The notes under the pieces are model-generated. The model ran no database searches and had not been told where the DNA came from. It saw only the letters and a program-made list of their open reading frames with translations. This document shows, piece by piece, positions 34,053-42,447 of a DNA stretch of 64,000 nucleotides. Where the stretch lies: the NCBI RefSeq assembly GCF_040448685.1, contig NZ_CP159290.1:4464001-4528000 (forward strand), in the 5' to 3' direction. A program made the translations under genes and the position numbers. How positions within the stretch are numbered: position 1 is the stretch's first letter; each line of letters begins with the position of its first letter. Origin of the DNA: Cellulosimicrobium sp. ES-005. Its GTDB lineage: Bacteria > Actinomycetota > Actinomycetes > Actinomycetales > Cellulomonadaceae.

Positions 34053-34607
34053 TCAGGTGGGGGTGTCCTCGGCGAGGGCGAGGAGGCGGGTCAGGGTGTT
34101 CCAGTTGCGGCCCGTCACCGGGGTCCCGGCGGCCTTGGTCAGGACCGACGTCGTGAGCTTCGAGCGGCCGATGCCGTCGGGGTAGGCGACGTAGAGGACG
34201 CCGTTCGCGACGACGGCTCGCTCGGTCCCGCCCCGGGCCTGGATCGTGGTCGCGCCGTCCGGGTCGACCGGTGTCTCGCCCACGAGGACGAGGAGCGCGG
34301 CGGGGCGTTCCTCCGCGTCGTCGGGGAGGGGGTTGCCGCGGACGATCTTGCGGAGCCGCTCGGTCGTGAGCACGGAGACGGCGGCATCGACGCCGAAGCG
34401 TTCGGCGACGGCGTCGTGGAGGAGACGCGCGACGTCGTCGGGCCGGGACGCGCCGGAGGTCCCGGGCGCGACGACGAGGTTGCCGCTGTTGACGACCGTG
34501 CGGGCGTGCGCGAACCCGAGCTCGCCCGCGAGCTCGCGCAGCGCGGTGGACGGGACCTTGCGCCCGCCCACGTTCACGGCGAACAGCAGCGCGACGTAGG
34601 CGGTCAC
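34053..34607 (-). CDS. DUF1697 family protein
   Basis: A 184-residue member of DUF1697, a widespread bacterial family of unknown function with a ferredoxin-like fold. Family blocks seen: YVALLFAVNVGGRKVPSTALRELAGELGFAHARTVVNSGNLV near the N-terminus, then VLVGETPVDPDGATTI and TSVLTKAAGTPVTGRNWNTLTRLLAL at the C-terminus. The GTG start at 34607 overlaps the amidase stop by four bases, so the two are co-translated. Its 3' end abuts the 21-bp repeat array. Confidence 0.88.
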   Translation of the reverse strand: MTAYVALLFAVNVGGRKVPSTALRELAGELGFAHARTVVNSGNLVVAPGTSGASRPDDVARLLHDAVAERFGVDAAVSVLTTERLRKIVRGNPLPDDAEERPAALLVLVGETPVDPDGATTIQARGGTERAVVANGVLYVAYPDGIGRSKLTTSVLTKAAGTPVTGRNWNTLTRLLALAEDTPT

Positions 34608-36070
34608 GACGACGCCCCCGGTCGTCGGTGGGACCACGGCGCGGCCTCCTCGAGGCGGGCGGCGAGGTCGAGGAGGAGCGCGTCGTCGCCGTGGTCGGCG
34701 CCGAGCATCACGCCCACGGGGACCGTCGCCGTGGACCCGTCGGGGTCGGTCACGCGTGCCTCGCCGAGCGGGAGCGAGATCGCGGGCCGGCCGGTGAGGT
34801 TCCACACGCTCGTCCAAGGGGTGAACGCGGTCTGCGCGGCGAAGTCGGCGGCCGGGTCGTCGTCCATCCGCTGGCTGCCGACGAGCGCGGGTGGCTGGGC
34901 GAGCGTGGGGGAGAGCACGACGTCGACCCCGGCCCAGGCGGCGGCGACCTCCCGGGTGAGCTGCTGCACCCCGGCGAGCGCGGTCGCGTACGCGAGCCCG
35001 CTCACGCCGCGCCCGCGCTCGCGGAGCCATCGCGTGAGCGGGACGAGCAGGTGCTCGCGGTCCGGCGGGACGGGGGCCTGGAGCGCGCCGACCGACCACA
35101 GGGCGGCGAACGCGTCCCAGCGCTCGGCGCCGAACGGAGGGGGGATCTCGACGACGTCGTGCCCGAGCCCGGCGAGGAGCGCCGCGGTCGCGCGGGCGGC
35201 GTCGGCGCACGCCGGGTGCACGGGGGCGTCGGCGGCGATCACGGGGTCGAGCAGGAGCCCGACCCGGAGCCGCCGCGCGCCGGACGCGGCCGCGAGGCGC
35301 GCCGTGAAGGTGTCGCCCGGCCACGGTCGCGCGAGGACGTCGAGGAACGCCGCAGCGTCGCGCACCGACCGGGTGAGGACACCGTGCGTGGCGAGCCCCG
35401 CGCCGTCGACCCCGTACGGCCCGGGGCTCACGAGCCCGCGCGACGGCTTGAGCCCGACCAGCCCGCACGCGCTCGCCGGGATGCGCAGCGATCCGCCGCC
35501 GTCGCTCCCGTGCGCGACGGCGACGACGCGTGCCGCGACCGCGGCCGCGGCGCCGCCGCTCGACCCGCCCGCGGACCGCGCGAGGTCCCACGGCGTGCGG
35601 GCCGTGGGCCCGACGTCGGGCTCGGTGTAGCAGGGGAGCCCGAGCTCGGGAGTGGTCGTCTTGCCGACCATGACGGTGCCCGCGGCGCGCAGGAGGGTCG
35701 CCACGCCGTCGTCATGAGGCGCCGGGAACGGGTCGATCGCGGCCGACCCGGCGCGGAGAGGCACGCCCTCCACCATGGTGAGGTCCTTGACCGGGCACGG
35801 GACGCCGAGGAACGGCGGCAGCGCGCCCGGCTCCGCGGACCCGGCGACGGGCGCGCCCGCGCGGCGTGCCGCGACGAGCGCGGACTCCGCGGCGAGCGCC
35901 TGCGTGCGCGCGAGGTCCGGGGTGAGCACGGTGAAGGCGCCGACCTCCGCGCCGACGCCCGCGGCGGCGTCGAGCGTCGCGTCGAGCACCTCGGTGGGGG
36001 AGGCGTCGCCGGTCCGGAGCGCGTGGGCGAGGGCGGTCGCGTCGAGGTCGAGCAGGTCGAGGACGCTCAT
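34604..36070 (-). CDS. Amidase (amidase signature family)
   Basis: A 488-residue amidase of the Ser-cisSer-Lys type. The catalytic lysine is in CPVKDLTMVEG (about residue 80). The serine-rich core is RSAGGSSGGAAAAVAARVVAVAHGSDGGGSLRIPASACGLVGLKPSRG (about 160-205), containing both catalytic serines. It hydrolyses amides to acids and ammonia; the substrate is not evident. GatA is unlikely because no gatB or gatC is present and the sequence is of the standalone type. It is first in a two-gene unit with the DUF1697 gene. ATG at 36070. Confidence 0.92.
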   Translation of the reverse strand: MSVLDLLDLDATALAHALRTGDASPTEVLDATLDAAAGVGAEVGAFTVLTPDLARTQALAAESALVAARRAGAPVAGSAEPGALPPFLGVPCPVKDLTMVEGVPLRAGSAAIDPFPAPHDDGVATLLRAAGTVMVGKTTTPELGLPCYTEPDVGPTARTPWDLARSAGGSSGGAAAAVAARVVAVAHGSDGGGSLRIPASACGLVGLKPSRGLVSPGPYGVDGAGLATHGVLTRSVRDAAAFLDVLARPWPGDTFTARLAAASGARRLRVGLLLDPVIAADAPVHPACADAARATAALLAGLGHDVVEIPPPFGAERWDAFAALWSVGALQAPVPPDREHLLVPLTRWLRERGRGVSGLAYATALAGVQQLTREVAAAWAGVDVVLSPTLAQPPALVGSQRMDDDPAADFAAQTAFTPWTSVWNLTGRPAISLPLGEARVTDPDGSTATVPVGVMLGADHGDDALLLDLAARLEEAAPWSHRRPGASS

Positions 36071-36143
36071 GTGTCGTGAACCTACGCGGCGGGTCACGAC
36101 TGCGCGAACCGTCCCGGGTCGACACGCCGCCGCGTCGAGGCGT

Positions 36144-36164
36144 ATATTCCATGCGGAATATTCC
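36144..36164. promoter_or_regulatory. Probable PadR operator
   Basis: ATATTCC-ATGC-GGAATAT is a perfect palindrome in a strikingly AT-rich patch, and GGAATATTCC overlaps it as a second palindrome. It lies about 100 bases before the padR start, between padR and the divergent amidase. Confidence 0.65.
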
Positions 36165-36262
36165 TTACGGACTTCTTGGCCCGGGGCCGACGTCGCGCGA
36201 CGCACGACGCACGCAGCCCCGCCTGCGAACCCCCCCCCGTGCTACCCGTCCCGGAGACGACC

Positions 36263-36883
36263 GTGCCCGCACCGCGCCTCAGCCCGACGGCGACCCTCGT
36301 GCTCGCCGTGCTGCTCGACCAGCCCATGCACCCGTACGAGATGCTCGTGCGCCTGCGCAAGCGGCGCGACGACCGGCTCGTCCGGCTCAACCCGGGCGCC
36401 GTCTACCACGCGGTCGACCGGCTCGAGCGCGACGGCCTCGTCGAGCGCGCGGGCGTCGACCGCGACGGCAACCGGCCCGAGCGCACCGTCTACGCCATCA
36501 CCGACGCGGGCGTCGCCGCGCACCACGACCGCACGCGTGACCTCGTCCGCGAGACGCCGCCCGAGTACCCGGCGTTCCCGGTGGGGCTCGCGCTCGTGCA
36601 CGACCTCCCGCTCGACGACGCCCTCGCCCTCCTGCGGGAGCGCCGGGCAGCGCTCGCGGCCGCGACGGACGGGGTGCGCGAGCACCTCGACGGCGTCGTC
36701 GCGCGCGGGCTGCCCCGGCGCTACCTGCTCGACGCGTCGTTCCAGCTCCACCAGGTCGCGGCCGAGATCGCGTGGCTCGACGCGACGGTCGCCGACCTCG
36801 AGTCGGGCGCGCTGAGCTGGACCGACCAGCCCGCGCCCACGTTCCGCTTCCCCCGCACGACCTCACCTCAGGAGACCTCGTGA
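36263..36883 (+). CDS. PadR family transcriptional regulator
   Basis: A 206-residue PadR-type regulator. The winged helix (LSPTATLVLAVLLDQPMHPYEMLVRLRKRRDDRLVRLNPGAVYHAVDRLERDGLVER, about residues 6-60) is followed by a C-terminal Vir_act_alpha-like helical domain. The GTG at 36263 is chosen because GGAG lies 7 bases upstream; an earlier GTG at 36239 follows a ten-base C run and is less likely. Its stop overlaps the exporter start by four bases. The regulator and exporter form one unit, probably induced by a substrate of the pump. Confidence 0.9.
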   Translation: MPAPRLSPTATLVLAVLLDQPMHPYEMLVRLRKRRDDRLVRLNPGAVYHAVDRLERDGLVERAGVDRDGNRPERTVYAITDAGVAAHHDRTRDLVRETPPEYPAFPVGLALVHDLPLDDALALLRERRAALAAATDGVREHLDGVVARGLPRRYLLDASFQLHQVAAEIAWLDATVADLESGALSWTDQPAPTFRFPRTTSPQETS

Positions 36884-38526
36884 CCACTCCCGCCCCGGGC
36901 AGCAGCCCGAGCACGGCCCCGGCGCCCGCCGACGCCGGCTCGCGCGTCGTGCCCCTCGTCGACCTCCACGGCCGCAGCGCCTGGAGCATCCTGCCGCCGC
37001 TCATCCTCGGTTTCTTCATGATCATGGTCGACACCACGATCGTGAACATCGCCGTCCCGACGCTCCAGACCGAGCTCGACGCGTCGCTCGTCGCGGTCGG
37101 CTGGGTGAACAGCGCCTACCTGCTCTCCTACGCCGTGCTGCTCCTGCTCGCCGGGCGGCTCGGGGACCGCTACGGCCCCAAGCCCGTGTTCGTCGTCGGG
37201 CTCGCGGTCTTCACGCTCGCGTCCGCGTGGTGCGGACTCTCGGGCTCGATCGGCATGCTCATCGCCGCGCGCGTGGTCCAGGGCGTCGGCGCGGCGCTCA
37301 TGACGCCGCAGACCATGGCGATGATCACGCGCGTCTTCCCGCCGCGGCAGCGCGGTGCGGCCATGGGCCTGTGGGGCGCGACCGCCGGCGTCGCGACGAT
37401 CGCCGGACCGCTGCTCGGCGGCGTGTTCGTCGAGTCGTGGGGCTGGGAGTGGATCTTCTTCGTCAACGTGCCGGTCGGTGTCGTCGCGCTGTGGTTCGCG
37501 CTCACGCGCCTGCCACGCCTCGCGACGAACAAGCGCTCGTTCGACGTCCTCGGCGTCGTGCTCTCGGTCGTCGGCCTGTTCGCGGTCGTCTTCGGCCTCC
37601 AGGAGGGCGAGACGTACGACTGGGGCACCATCACCGGGCCGATCACGGTCTGGGGCGTCATCGGTGCCGGGCTGCTCGTGCTCGTGGGCTTCGTCCTGTG
37701 GCAGCGCCACCTCGGCGACGGCGCGCTGCTGCCCCTCAAGCTCTTCCGCTCCCGCAACTTCTCGCTCGCGAACGTCGCCGGCATGTCCGTCTCGTTCGCG
37801 ATGATCGGGATCTTCTTCCCGCTGACGATCTTCCTGCAGTCCATCCTCGGGCTCTCGCCGCTGCACGCCGCCCTCGTCAACCTGCCCGGGTCGCTCGTCT
37901 CCGGGATCGTGGCCCCGCTCGCCGGTCGCCTGTCGGACAAGGTGCCCGCCAAGTGGGTCGTGGCGACCGGGTTCGGCGTCCTCGCGGTCGCGATCGGGTG
38001 GCTCGCCGTCGTCGTCGGGCCGGGGGTGTCGGTCGCGACGGTCGTGCTCCCGATGACGCTGTTCGGCATCGGTACCGGCTGCGTGTTCTCGCCGCTCGCC
38101 AACCTCGCGACGTCGGGCCTCGACCACCGCACCGCCGGCGCCGGGGCGGGCGCGTTCAACACCACGCGCCAGGTGGGCGGCGTCATCGGCTCGGCGGCGA
38201 TCGTCGCGACGCTCACCGCGCGCCTCGCCGTCACCCTCCCTGCCGCCGCGCAGGACGCGGCGGCCTCCCTCCCCGAGCAGTTCCGCCAGCAGTTCGTCGA
38301 CGGGTTCGCGAACGCCGGCTCCCTGCAGGGCGGCGCGGGCGGGTCGTTCGACCTCCCGCCCGGGGTGCCCGACGACGTCGCGCGCCAGGTGACCGACGCC
38401 GCCACCGCCGCCTTCCACCAGGGGTTCGCGACCGCCGTCGGGCAGACGCTCGCGGTCACGGCCGCGGTCCTGGTCCTCGGCTTCGTGTGCGCGATCGCGA
38501 TGGCGCCGAAGCACGTCGAGCACTGA
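36880..38526 (+). CDS. MFS multidrug exporter, DHA2 (EmrB/QacA) family
   Basis: A 548-residue transporter with about 14 transmembrane helices. Typical DHA2 blocks: FFMIMVDTTIVNIAVPTLQTEL in helix 1, LLLLAGRLGDRYGPKPVFVVGL (motif A), GVGAALMTPQTMAMITRVFPPRQRGAAMGLWGATAGVATIAGPLLGG (motif C). A roughly 90-residue extracytoplasmic loop with glutamines and glycines (AAASLPEQFRQQFVDGFANAGSLQGGAGG) lies before the last helix. The GTG start overlaps the padR stop. It probably exports drugs or toxic compounds under PadR control. A repeat-type hairpin follows the stop codon. Confidence 0.93.
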   Translation: MTTPAPGSSPSTAPAPADAGSRVVPLVDLHGRSAWSILPPLILGFFMIMVDTTIVNIAVPTLQTELDASLVAVGWVNSAYLLSYAVLLLLAGRLGDRYGPKPVFVVGLAVFTLASAWCGLSGSIGMLIAARVVQGVGAALMTPQTMAMITRVFPPRQRGAAMGLWGATAGVATIAGPLLGGVFVESWGWEWIFFVNVPVGVVALWFALTRLPRLATNKRSFDVLGVVLSVVGLFAVVFGLQEGETYDWGTITGPITVWGVIGAGLLVLVGFVLWQRHLGDGALLPLKLFRSRNFSLANVAGMSVSFAMIGIFFPLTIFLQSILGLSPLHAALVNLPGSLVSGIVAPLAGRLSDKVPAKWVVATGFGVLAVAIGWLAVVVGPGVSVATVVLPMTLFGIGTGCVFSPLANLATSGLDHRTAGAGAGAFNTTRQVGGVIGSAAIVATLTARLAVTLPAAAQDAAASLPEQFRQQFVDGFANAGSLQGGAGGSFDLPPGVPDDVARQVTDAATAAFHQGFATAVGQTLAVTAAVLVLGFVCAIAMAPKHVEH

Positions 38527-38866
38527 CCCGCGAGATCGGCCCGTGCGTCGCGAGATCGGCCCTCCGAGGGTCGATCTCGGACGCTCGGGCCGATCTCGTG
38601 GAGCATGCGCCCGGACGATCCCGTGAACGGAGGGTTAAACCTCGCCCCGGAGGTGTGTCGGGGGTGGTGAGCCGAATCACACGGGCGTAGTTTCGAGGGG
38701 ACGGACGGCACCACCGCCGTCCTCCGGGAGGCCAGCCGATGGGGTTCACGCTCCGCTCAGGAGGGCCGGCACCGGCGCTGCTGAGCCGTGGCACCCACGG
38801 CCCGACGGCCGGTCGCCTGCCTCGCCCAGAGAGAGAACGGCGCCCGCGCGCCGGAGGGGAGCCCTC
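38527..38866. other. Gene-free stretch before phoH
   Basis: Contains the GAGATCGGCC repeat hairpin (38528-38600) and a TAGTTT -10-like box near 38689. A 7-bp hairpin follows in the putative phoH leader (38703-38722). A short frame starts at ATG 38739 behind GGGAGG and overlaps the phoH start; its product is low-complexity, so I do not call it. Confidence 0.55.
38528..38600. repeat. GAGATCGGCC tandem and inverted repeat after the MFS exporter
   Basis: Two direct 20-bp units begin CGCGAGATCGGCCC (at about 38529 and 38549). Two inverted copies follow (TCGATCTCGG at 38571-38580 and GGGCCGATCTCGTG at 38587-38600). The copies can pair into a strong hairpin. It starts 2 bases after the stop codon. 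Unit length and the CGCGAG edge match the GAGGTAGAG family, though the rest differs. Confidence 0.75.
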
Positions 38867-40234
38867 GTGGTCCGCACCTCACCCACCACCCCCACCCCGC
38901 AGGACGACGCGCGAGACGACGCGCGTCGCACGTTCGTCGTCGACACCTCGGTCCTGCTGAGCGACCCCCGCGCGATCGGGCGGTTCGCCGAGCACGACGT
39001 CGTCCTCCCGGTCGTCGTCATCACCGAGCTGGAGGCGAAGCGCCACCACGCGGAGCTGGGGTACTTCGCCCGCAGCGCGCTGCGCATGCTCGACGACCTG
39101 CGCGTCAGGCACGGCCGTCTCGACGCCCCGATCCCGGTCGGCGACGTGGGCGGGACCCTGCGCGTCGAGCTCAACCACACCGACCCGGACGTCCTCCCCG
39201 CCGGCTTCCGGCTGGGCGACAACGACACGCGCATCCTGTCCGTCGCCGCGAACCTCGCGGCGGAGGGGCACGACGTGACGGTCGTGTCCAAGGACCTGCC
39301 GATGCGGGTCAAGGCGTCGGCGGTCGGGCTGCGCGCGGAGGAGTACCGCCACGAGCTCGCCGTGGACTCGGGCTGGACGGGCATGGGGGAGATCTCCTTC
39401 ACGGATGCCGAGGCGGCGTCGCTCTGGGAGCACGAGTCCGTCGAGCTCACGAGCCTCGACCCGGAGGTCGTCGAGGCCGCCGGGCCGCTGCACTGCCACA
39501 CGGGGCTCGTCGTGCACTCCCCGCGCGGGTCCGCGCTCGGGCGCGTCACCGCCGACAAGCACGTGCAGCTCGTGCGCGGGGACCGCGAGCTCTTCGGGCT
39601 GCACGGCCGCTCGGCCGAGCAGCGCGTCGCGATCGACCTGCTCCTCGACGAGTCGGTCGGGATCGTGTCGCTCGGTGGCCGGGCGGGGACGGGCAAGTCG
39701 GCGCTCGCGCTGTGCGCGGGCCTCGAGGCGGTGATGGAGCGCCGACAGCACCGCAAGGTCATGGTGTTCCGCCCGCTCTACGCGGTGGGCGGACAGGAGC
39801 TCGGCTACCTCCCCGGCTCCGAGGCCGAGAAGATGAACCCGTGGGCGCAGGCCGTCTACGACACGCTCGGCGCGCTCGTCTCGCCCCAGGTGCTCGACGA
39901 GGTGATCGACCGCGAGATGCTCGAGGTGCTCCCGCTCACGCACATCCGCGGGCGCTCGCTCCACGACGCGTTCGTCATCGTCGACGAGGCCCAGTCGCTC
40001 GAGCGCAACGTGCTGCTCACCGTGCTCTCGCGCATCGGGCAGTCGTCGCGCGTCGTCCTCACGCACGACGTCGCGCAGCGCGACAACCTGCGCGTCGGAC
40101 GGCACGACGGCGTCGCCGCGGTCATCGAGGCGCTCAAGGGTCACCCGCTGTTCGCGCACGTGACGCTCACGCGCTCCGAGCGCTCGCCCGTCGCCGCCCT
40201 GGTCACGGAGATGCTCGAGTCGATCGAGGTCTGA
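38867..40234 (+). CDS. PIN domain-PhoH ATPase (PhoH2-like)
   Basis: A 455-residue fusion of an N-terminal PIN ribonuclease domain (about residues 20-150; [19 protein letters not shown], then [14 protein letters not shown] with acidic active-site residues) and a C-terminal PhoH ATPase domain. Walker A is [12 protein letters not shown] near 270. Walker B is [24 protein letters not shown] near 365. Mycobacterial PhoH2 with this architecture acts as an RNA helicase/ribonuclease. The GTG start has GGAGGGGA upstream. It appears monocistronic with a leader of about 165 bases. Convergent with the FUSC gene across repeats. Confidence 0.93.
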   Translation: MVRTSPTTPTPQDDARDDARRTFVVDTSVLLSDPRAIGRFAEHDVVLPVVVITELEAKRHHAELGYFARSALRMLDDLRVRHGRLDAPIPVGDVGGTLRVELNHTDPDVLPAGFRLGDNDTRILSVAANLAAEGHDVTVVSKDLPMRVKASAVGLRAEEYRHELAVDSGWTGMGEISFTDAEAASLWEHESVELTSLDPEVVEAAGPLHCHTGLVVHSPRGSALGRVTADKHVQLVRGDRELFGLHGRSAEQRVAIDLLLDESVGIVSLGGRAGTGKSALALCAGLEAVMERRQHRKVMVFRPLYAVGGQELGYLPGSEAEKMNPWAQAVYDTLGALVSPQVLDEVIDREMLEVLPLTHIRGRSLHDAFVIVDEAQSLERNVLLTVLSRIGQSSRVVLTHDVAQRDNLRVGRHDGVAAVIEALKGHPLFAHVTLTRSERSPVAALVTEMLESIEV

Positions 40235-40240
40235 CCCGCC

Positions 40241-40303
40241 GCGAGGTAGAGGCCTGGTCATGACCGGGCCTCTACCTCGCGGTGCCAGAGCTCTACCTCG
40301 CGG
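40241..40303. repeat. GAGGTAGAG repeat cluster between phoH and FUSC gene
   Basis: One direct copy (GCGAGGTAGAGGCCTGGTCA, 40241-40260) meets an inverted copy (TGACCGGGCCTCTACCTCGC, 40261-40280), forming a near-perfect 40-bp palindrome. A further inverted copy spans 40282-40303 and includes the FUSC stop codon (TAG read from the minus strand at 40295-40293). The site is between convergent genes, so a bidirectional terminator role is plausible. Confidence 0.8.
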
Positions 40304-41789
40304 TACCGGGGTTCTCTCTCGCGCGGGGGCGGGTGCGCGGGTGGACGAGGACCACCGCGAGGACTCCGACGGCGGCGCCCAGGACCGTGTCCAGAGCGCG
40401 GTCGAGCGCGAGCCCGGCGGGGTCGGCCGGGTGTGCGAGCGACGTCATGAGGAGCGCCATGGGCGTGATGGTGAGCATCGCGAGACCGTAGTGGCGTCCC
40501 ACGATCGTCTCGGTCACGGTCTGGAGCACCACGACGACCGCGGCCGTCCCCCAGAACCCGAGCGGCGCGGCGAGCAGCGGCCACGCGAGCAGCGCGCCCG
40601 CGACGGTGCCGGCCCCGCGCTGGAGCGCCCGCACGACGGCGTGGCGCGCCGACTCGCCCTGGAGGACGGCGGTCGAGCCCATGGTCGCCCAGGCGGCGTG
40701 CCCGAGGCCGGCGACCGCGGCGACACCGCCGGCGACGAGCCCGGAGATCCCGACGCGCGCCGTCGCGAGCCGCCACGGGCCACGGATGCGGGACCGCGCC
40801 TGGGCGGTGAGCGAGGTACGGACGGGTGCCGCGGTGTCGTCCCGCGGGACGCCCAGGGCGTCGAGCACCCGCTCGATCTCGTCGAGCTCGCGGGCGAGAG
40901 CCGGGACGGCGCCCCGGGGCAGGCGCCACGACGCGTCGTCGGCGAGCACGTCGCGCGCCCGGGCGACCGCGAGCCGTGCCGCGCGGGCGGCGTGCCGGCT
41001 CGGCACGGGGGGCGCGGCGTCGGTCGAGCGCGCGCCGGGGGCGGCGTCCCGACCGTGAGAGGCCTCTCGCGCGACGGCCGCCGACGCGCCCGCCCCGGGC
41101 GAGGCCTCCCGCGCGGCGACCGCCGACGTGCCCGCCCCGGGTGAGGCCTCTCGCGCGGCGACCGTGACGGCGTCGGCGGCGCGCCGGACGGCGAGACGCG
41201 CGGGCGCTGTGGGCCGCACGAGCGCACCGGCCATGCAGACGAGCCACGCGAGGAGCGCGCCGGACGCGCCGGCGAGCACGCGGGGAACGAGGTCGCCGAG
41301 ATCCGGGGATCCCGCGAGGCCCGCCCCGGCGGCGAAGACGACGATCGTCGCGCCCGGGGGGCCGGTCCGGACGAGGAGGCAGAACGCCGTCGCGCCCGCA
41401 GCGAGCGCCGCGACGGCCGCGGTCGTCGCGAGCGTGGGCGCGCCGACGACAGCCAGGAGCGTGAACAGGGCGATCGTCCCCGTCATCAGAGCCCCCACCG
41501 TGGCGAGGAGGGCGGCGCGGCGACGATAGGGGTCGTAGCGCCCGTAGAGCGAGGTCAGGGCGCCGAGCGAGGCGAACGCGGCGAGGTCGGGACGGCCAAG
41601 CAGGCCTGGCACCGCGATCGCGAGCGCGACGGCGGCGCCGCACCGCAGCGCGGCGGCGAGCGTCGCGTCGGCAGGGTTCACGTGGAGGGCGGCACGCAGG
41701 TGGGCGGGGTCGAGGACGTCCTGCGCCGCGGCGCGCACGGGTGCGAGCGCGGCGACCGCGGGGGACGGGAGAGGCGGGAGGAGAGGCAT
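40293..41789 (-). CDS. FUSC family membrane transporter
   Basis: A 498-residue protein of the FUSC/aromatic acid exporter type. Two blocks of transmembrane helices (about residues 45-185 and 345-475) are separated by a soluble linker. The linker contains a tandem 14-residue repeat (AAREASPGAGTSAV-like), encoded by 42-bp DNA repeats at 41059-41163. The second block carries LGHAAWATMGSTAVLQGESARHAVVRALQRGAGTVAGALL, typical of FUSC proteins. It is divergent from a MarR regulator, its probable repressor, so export of an aromatic or other weak acid is likely. The last residues (GTAR, stop) are encoded by the GAGGTAGAG repeat. Confidence 0.85.
   Translation of the reverse strand: MPLLPPLPSPAVAALAPVRAAAQDVLDPAHLRAALHVNPADATLAAALRCGAAVALAIAVPGLLGRPDLAAFASLGALTSLYGRYDPYRRRAALLATVGALMTGTIALFTLLAVVGAPTLATTAAVAALAAGATAFCLLVRTGPPGATIVVFAAGAGLAGSPDLGDLVPRVLAGASGALLAWLVCMAGALVRPTAPARLAVRRAADAVTVAAREASPGAGTSAVAAREASPGAGASAAVAREASHGRDAAPGARSTDAAPPVPSRHAARAARLAVARARDVLADDASWRLPRGAVPALARELDEIERVLDALGVPRDDTAAPVRTSLTAQARSRIRGPWRLATARVGISGLVAGGVAAVAGLGHAAWATMGSTAVLQGESARHAVVRALQRGAGTVAGALLAWPLLAAPLGFWGTAAVVVVLQTVTETIVGRHYGLAMLTITPMALLMTSLAHPADPAGLALDRALDTVLGAAVGVLAVVLVHPRTRPRARENPGTAR
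41059..41163. repeat. 42-bp in-frame tandem repeat in the FUSC linker
   Basis: Units start at 41059, 41101 and 41143 (third partial), each beginning GAGGCCTCYCGCGCG. The period of 42 bases equals 14 codons, so copy-number change keeps the reading frame. Two and a half copies are present. Confidence 0.85.
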
Positions 41790-41822
41790 GTCCGTCCCAG
41801 GGTAGCGGTCGTTCCAGAATGG

Positions 41823-41834
41823 TTCACCAGTGAA
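41823..41834. promoter_or_regulatory. Candidate MarR operator
   Basis: TTCAC-CA-GTGAA lies in the divergent region between the FUSC gene and marR, about 20 bases before the TATCCT -10-like box of marR. Symmetry and AT-content fit a MarR dimer site. Confidence 0.55.
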
Positions 41835-41864
41835 ATACTGTGATGCCCGCCCTATCCTGGACCT

Positions 41865-42353
41865 GTGGACTACGTGGACCGCGTGCGAGCGGAGTGGGCC
41901 GAGCAGCGCCCGGACCTCGACACCTCGACCTCCGCCGTCGGGGCGCGGCTGCGCCGCGTCGCGGGCCTCCTCGAGGGCGCGCTCGAACGCTCGGCGGCGC
42001 GCCACGACGTCTCGCGTGCGGAGTTCGACGTGCTCGCCGCGCTGCGGCGCGCCGGGCGTCCGCTGCGCGCGGGGGAGGTGACCACGATGACCGGCGCCCC
42101 CGGTGCGTCCATCACCAAGCGCCTCGACCGGCTCGAGCGCGCCGGGCTCGTCGAGCGCACCGTCGCCGAGCGCGACCGGCGCGGCGTGCTCGTCGCCCTC
42201 ACGGGGGACGGGGTCGCGCTCGTCGACGAGGTCTTCCCGCAGCAGCTCGACCGGGAGCGCGCGGCGCTCGCGGACCTCGACGAGGACGAGCGTGCCGAGC
42301 TCGCACGGCTGCTCGGCGTCGTCCTGCGCCGCCTCGACCCGGTCGACTACTGA
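41865..42353 (+). CDS. MarR family transcriptional regulator
   Basis: A 162-residue MarR-type winged-helix regulator. Core: HDVSRAEFDVLAALRRAGRPLRAGEVTTMTGAPGASITKRLDRLERAGLVERTVAERDRRGVLVALTGDGVALVDEVF (about residues 45-125). The GTG at 41865 has no ribosome site. A TATCCT box ends 6 bases upstream, so a leaderless transcript is likely. It is divergent from the FUSC exporter gene, with a palindrome between them. This fits repression of a weak-acid exporter that is relieved by its substrate. Confidence 0.9.
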   Translation: MDYVDRVRAEWAEQRPDLDTSTSAVGARLRRVAGLLEGALERSAARHDVSRAEFDVLAALRRAGRPLRAGEVTTMTGAPGASITKRLDRLERAGLVERTVAERDRRGVLVALTGDGVALVDEVFPQQLDRERAALADLDEDERAELARLLGVVLRRLDPVDY

Positions 42354-42385
42354 CCGCGGGGACCGCTGCGGAGCCCGGACGGCGA

Positions 42386-42421
42386 GAGCCGGGCGGGGTG
42401 CGCGCGCACCCCACCCGGCTC
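42386..42421. terminator. Bidirectional terminator between marR and fumC
   Basis: An 18-bp stem (GAGCCGGGCGGGGTGCGC and complement) has one C/A mismatch and essentially no loop beyond the GC centre. It lies 33 bases after the marR stop and 27 bases from the fumC stop, between convergent genes. Confidence 0.75.
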
Positions 42422-42447
42422 GCGGGCGGAACGGTCGGTCCGGCGGG

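Noticed and set aside
34604-36070. Amidase as GatA of the Glu-tRNA amidotransferase.
   Set aside because: No gatB or gatC is adjacent, and the gene pairs with DUF1697 instead.
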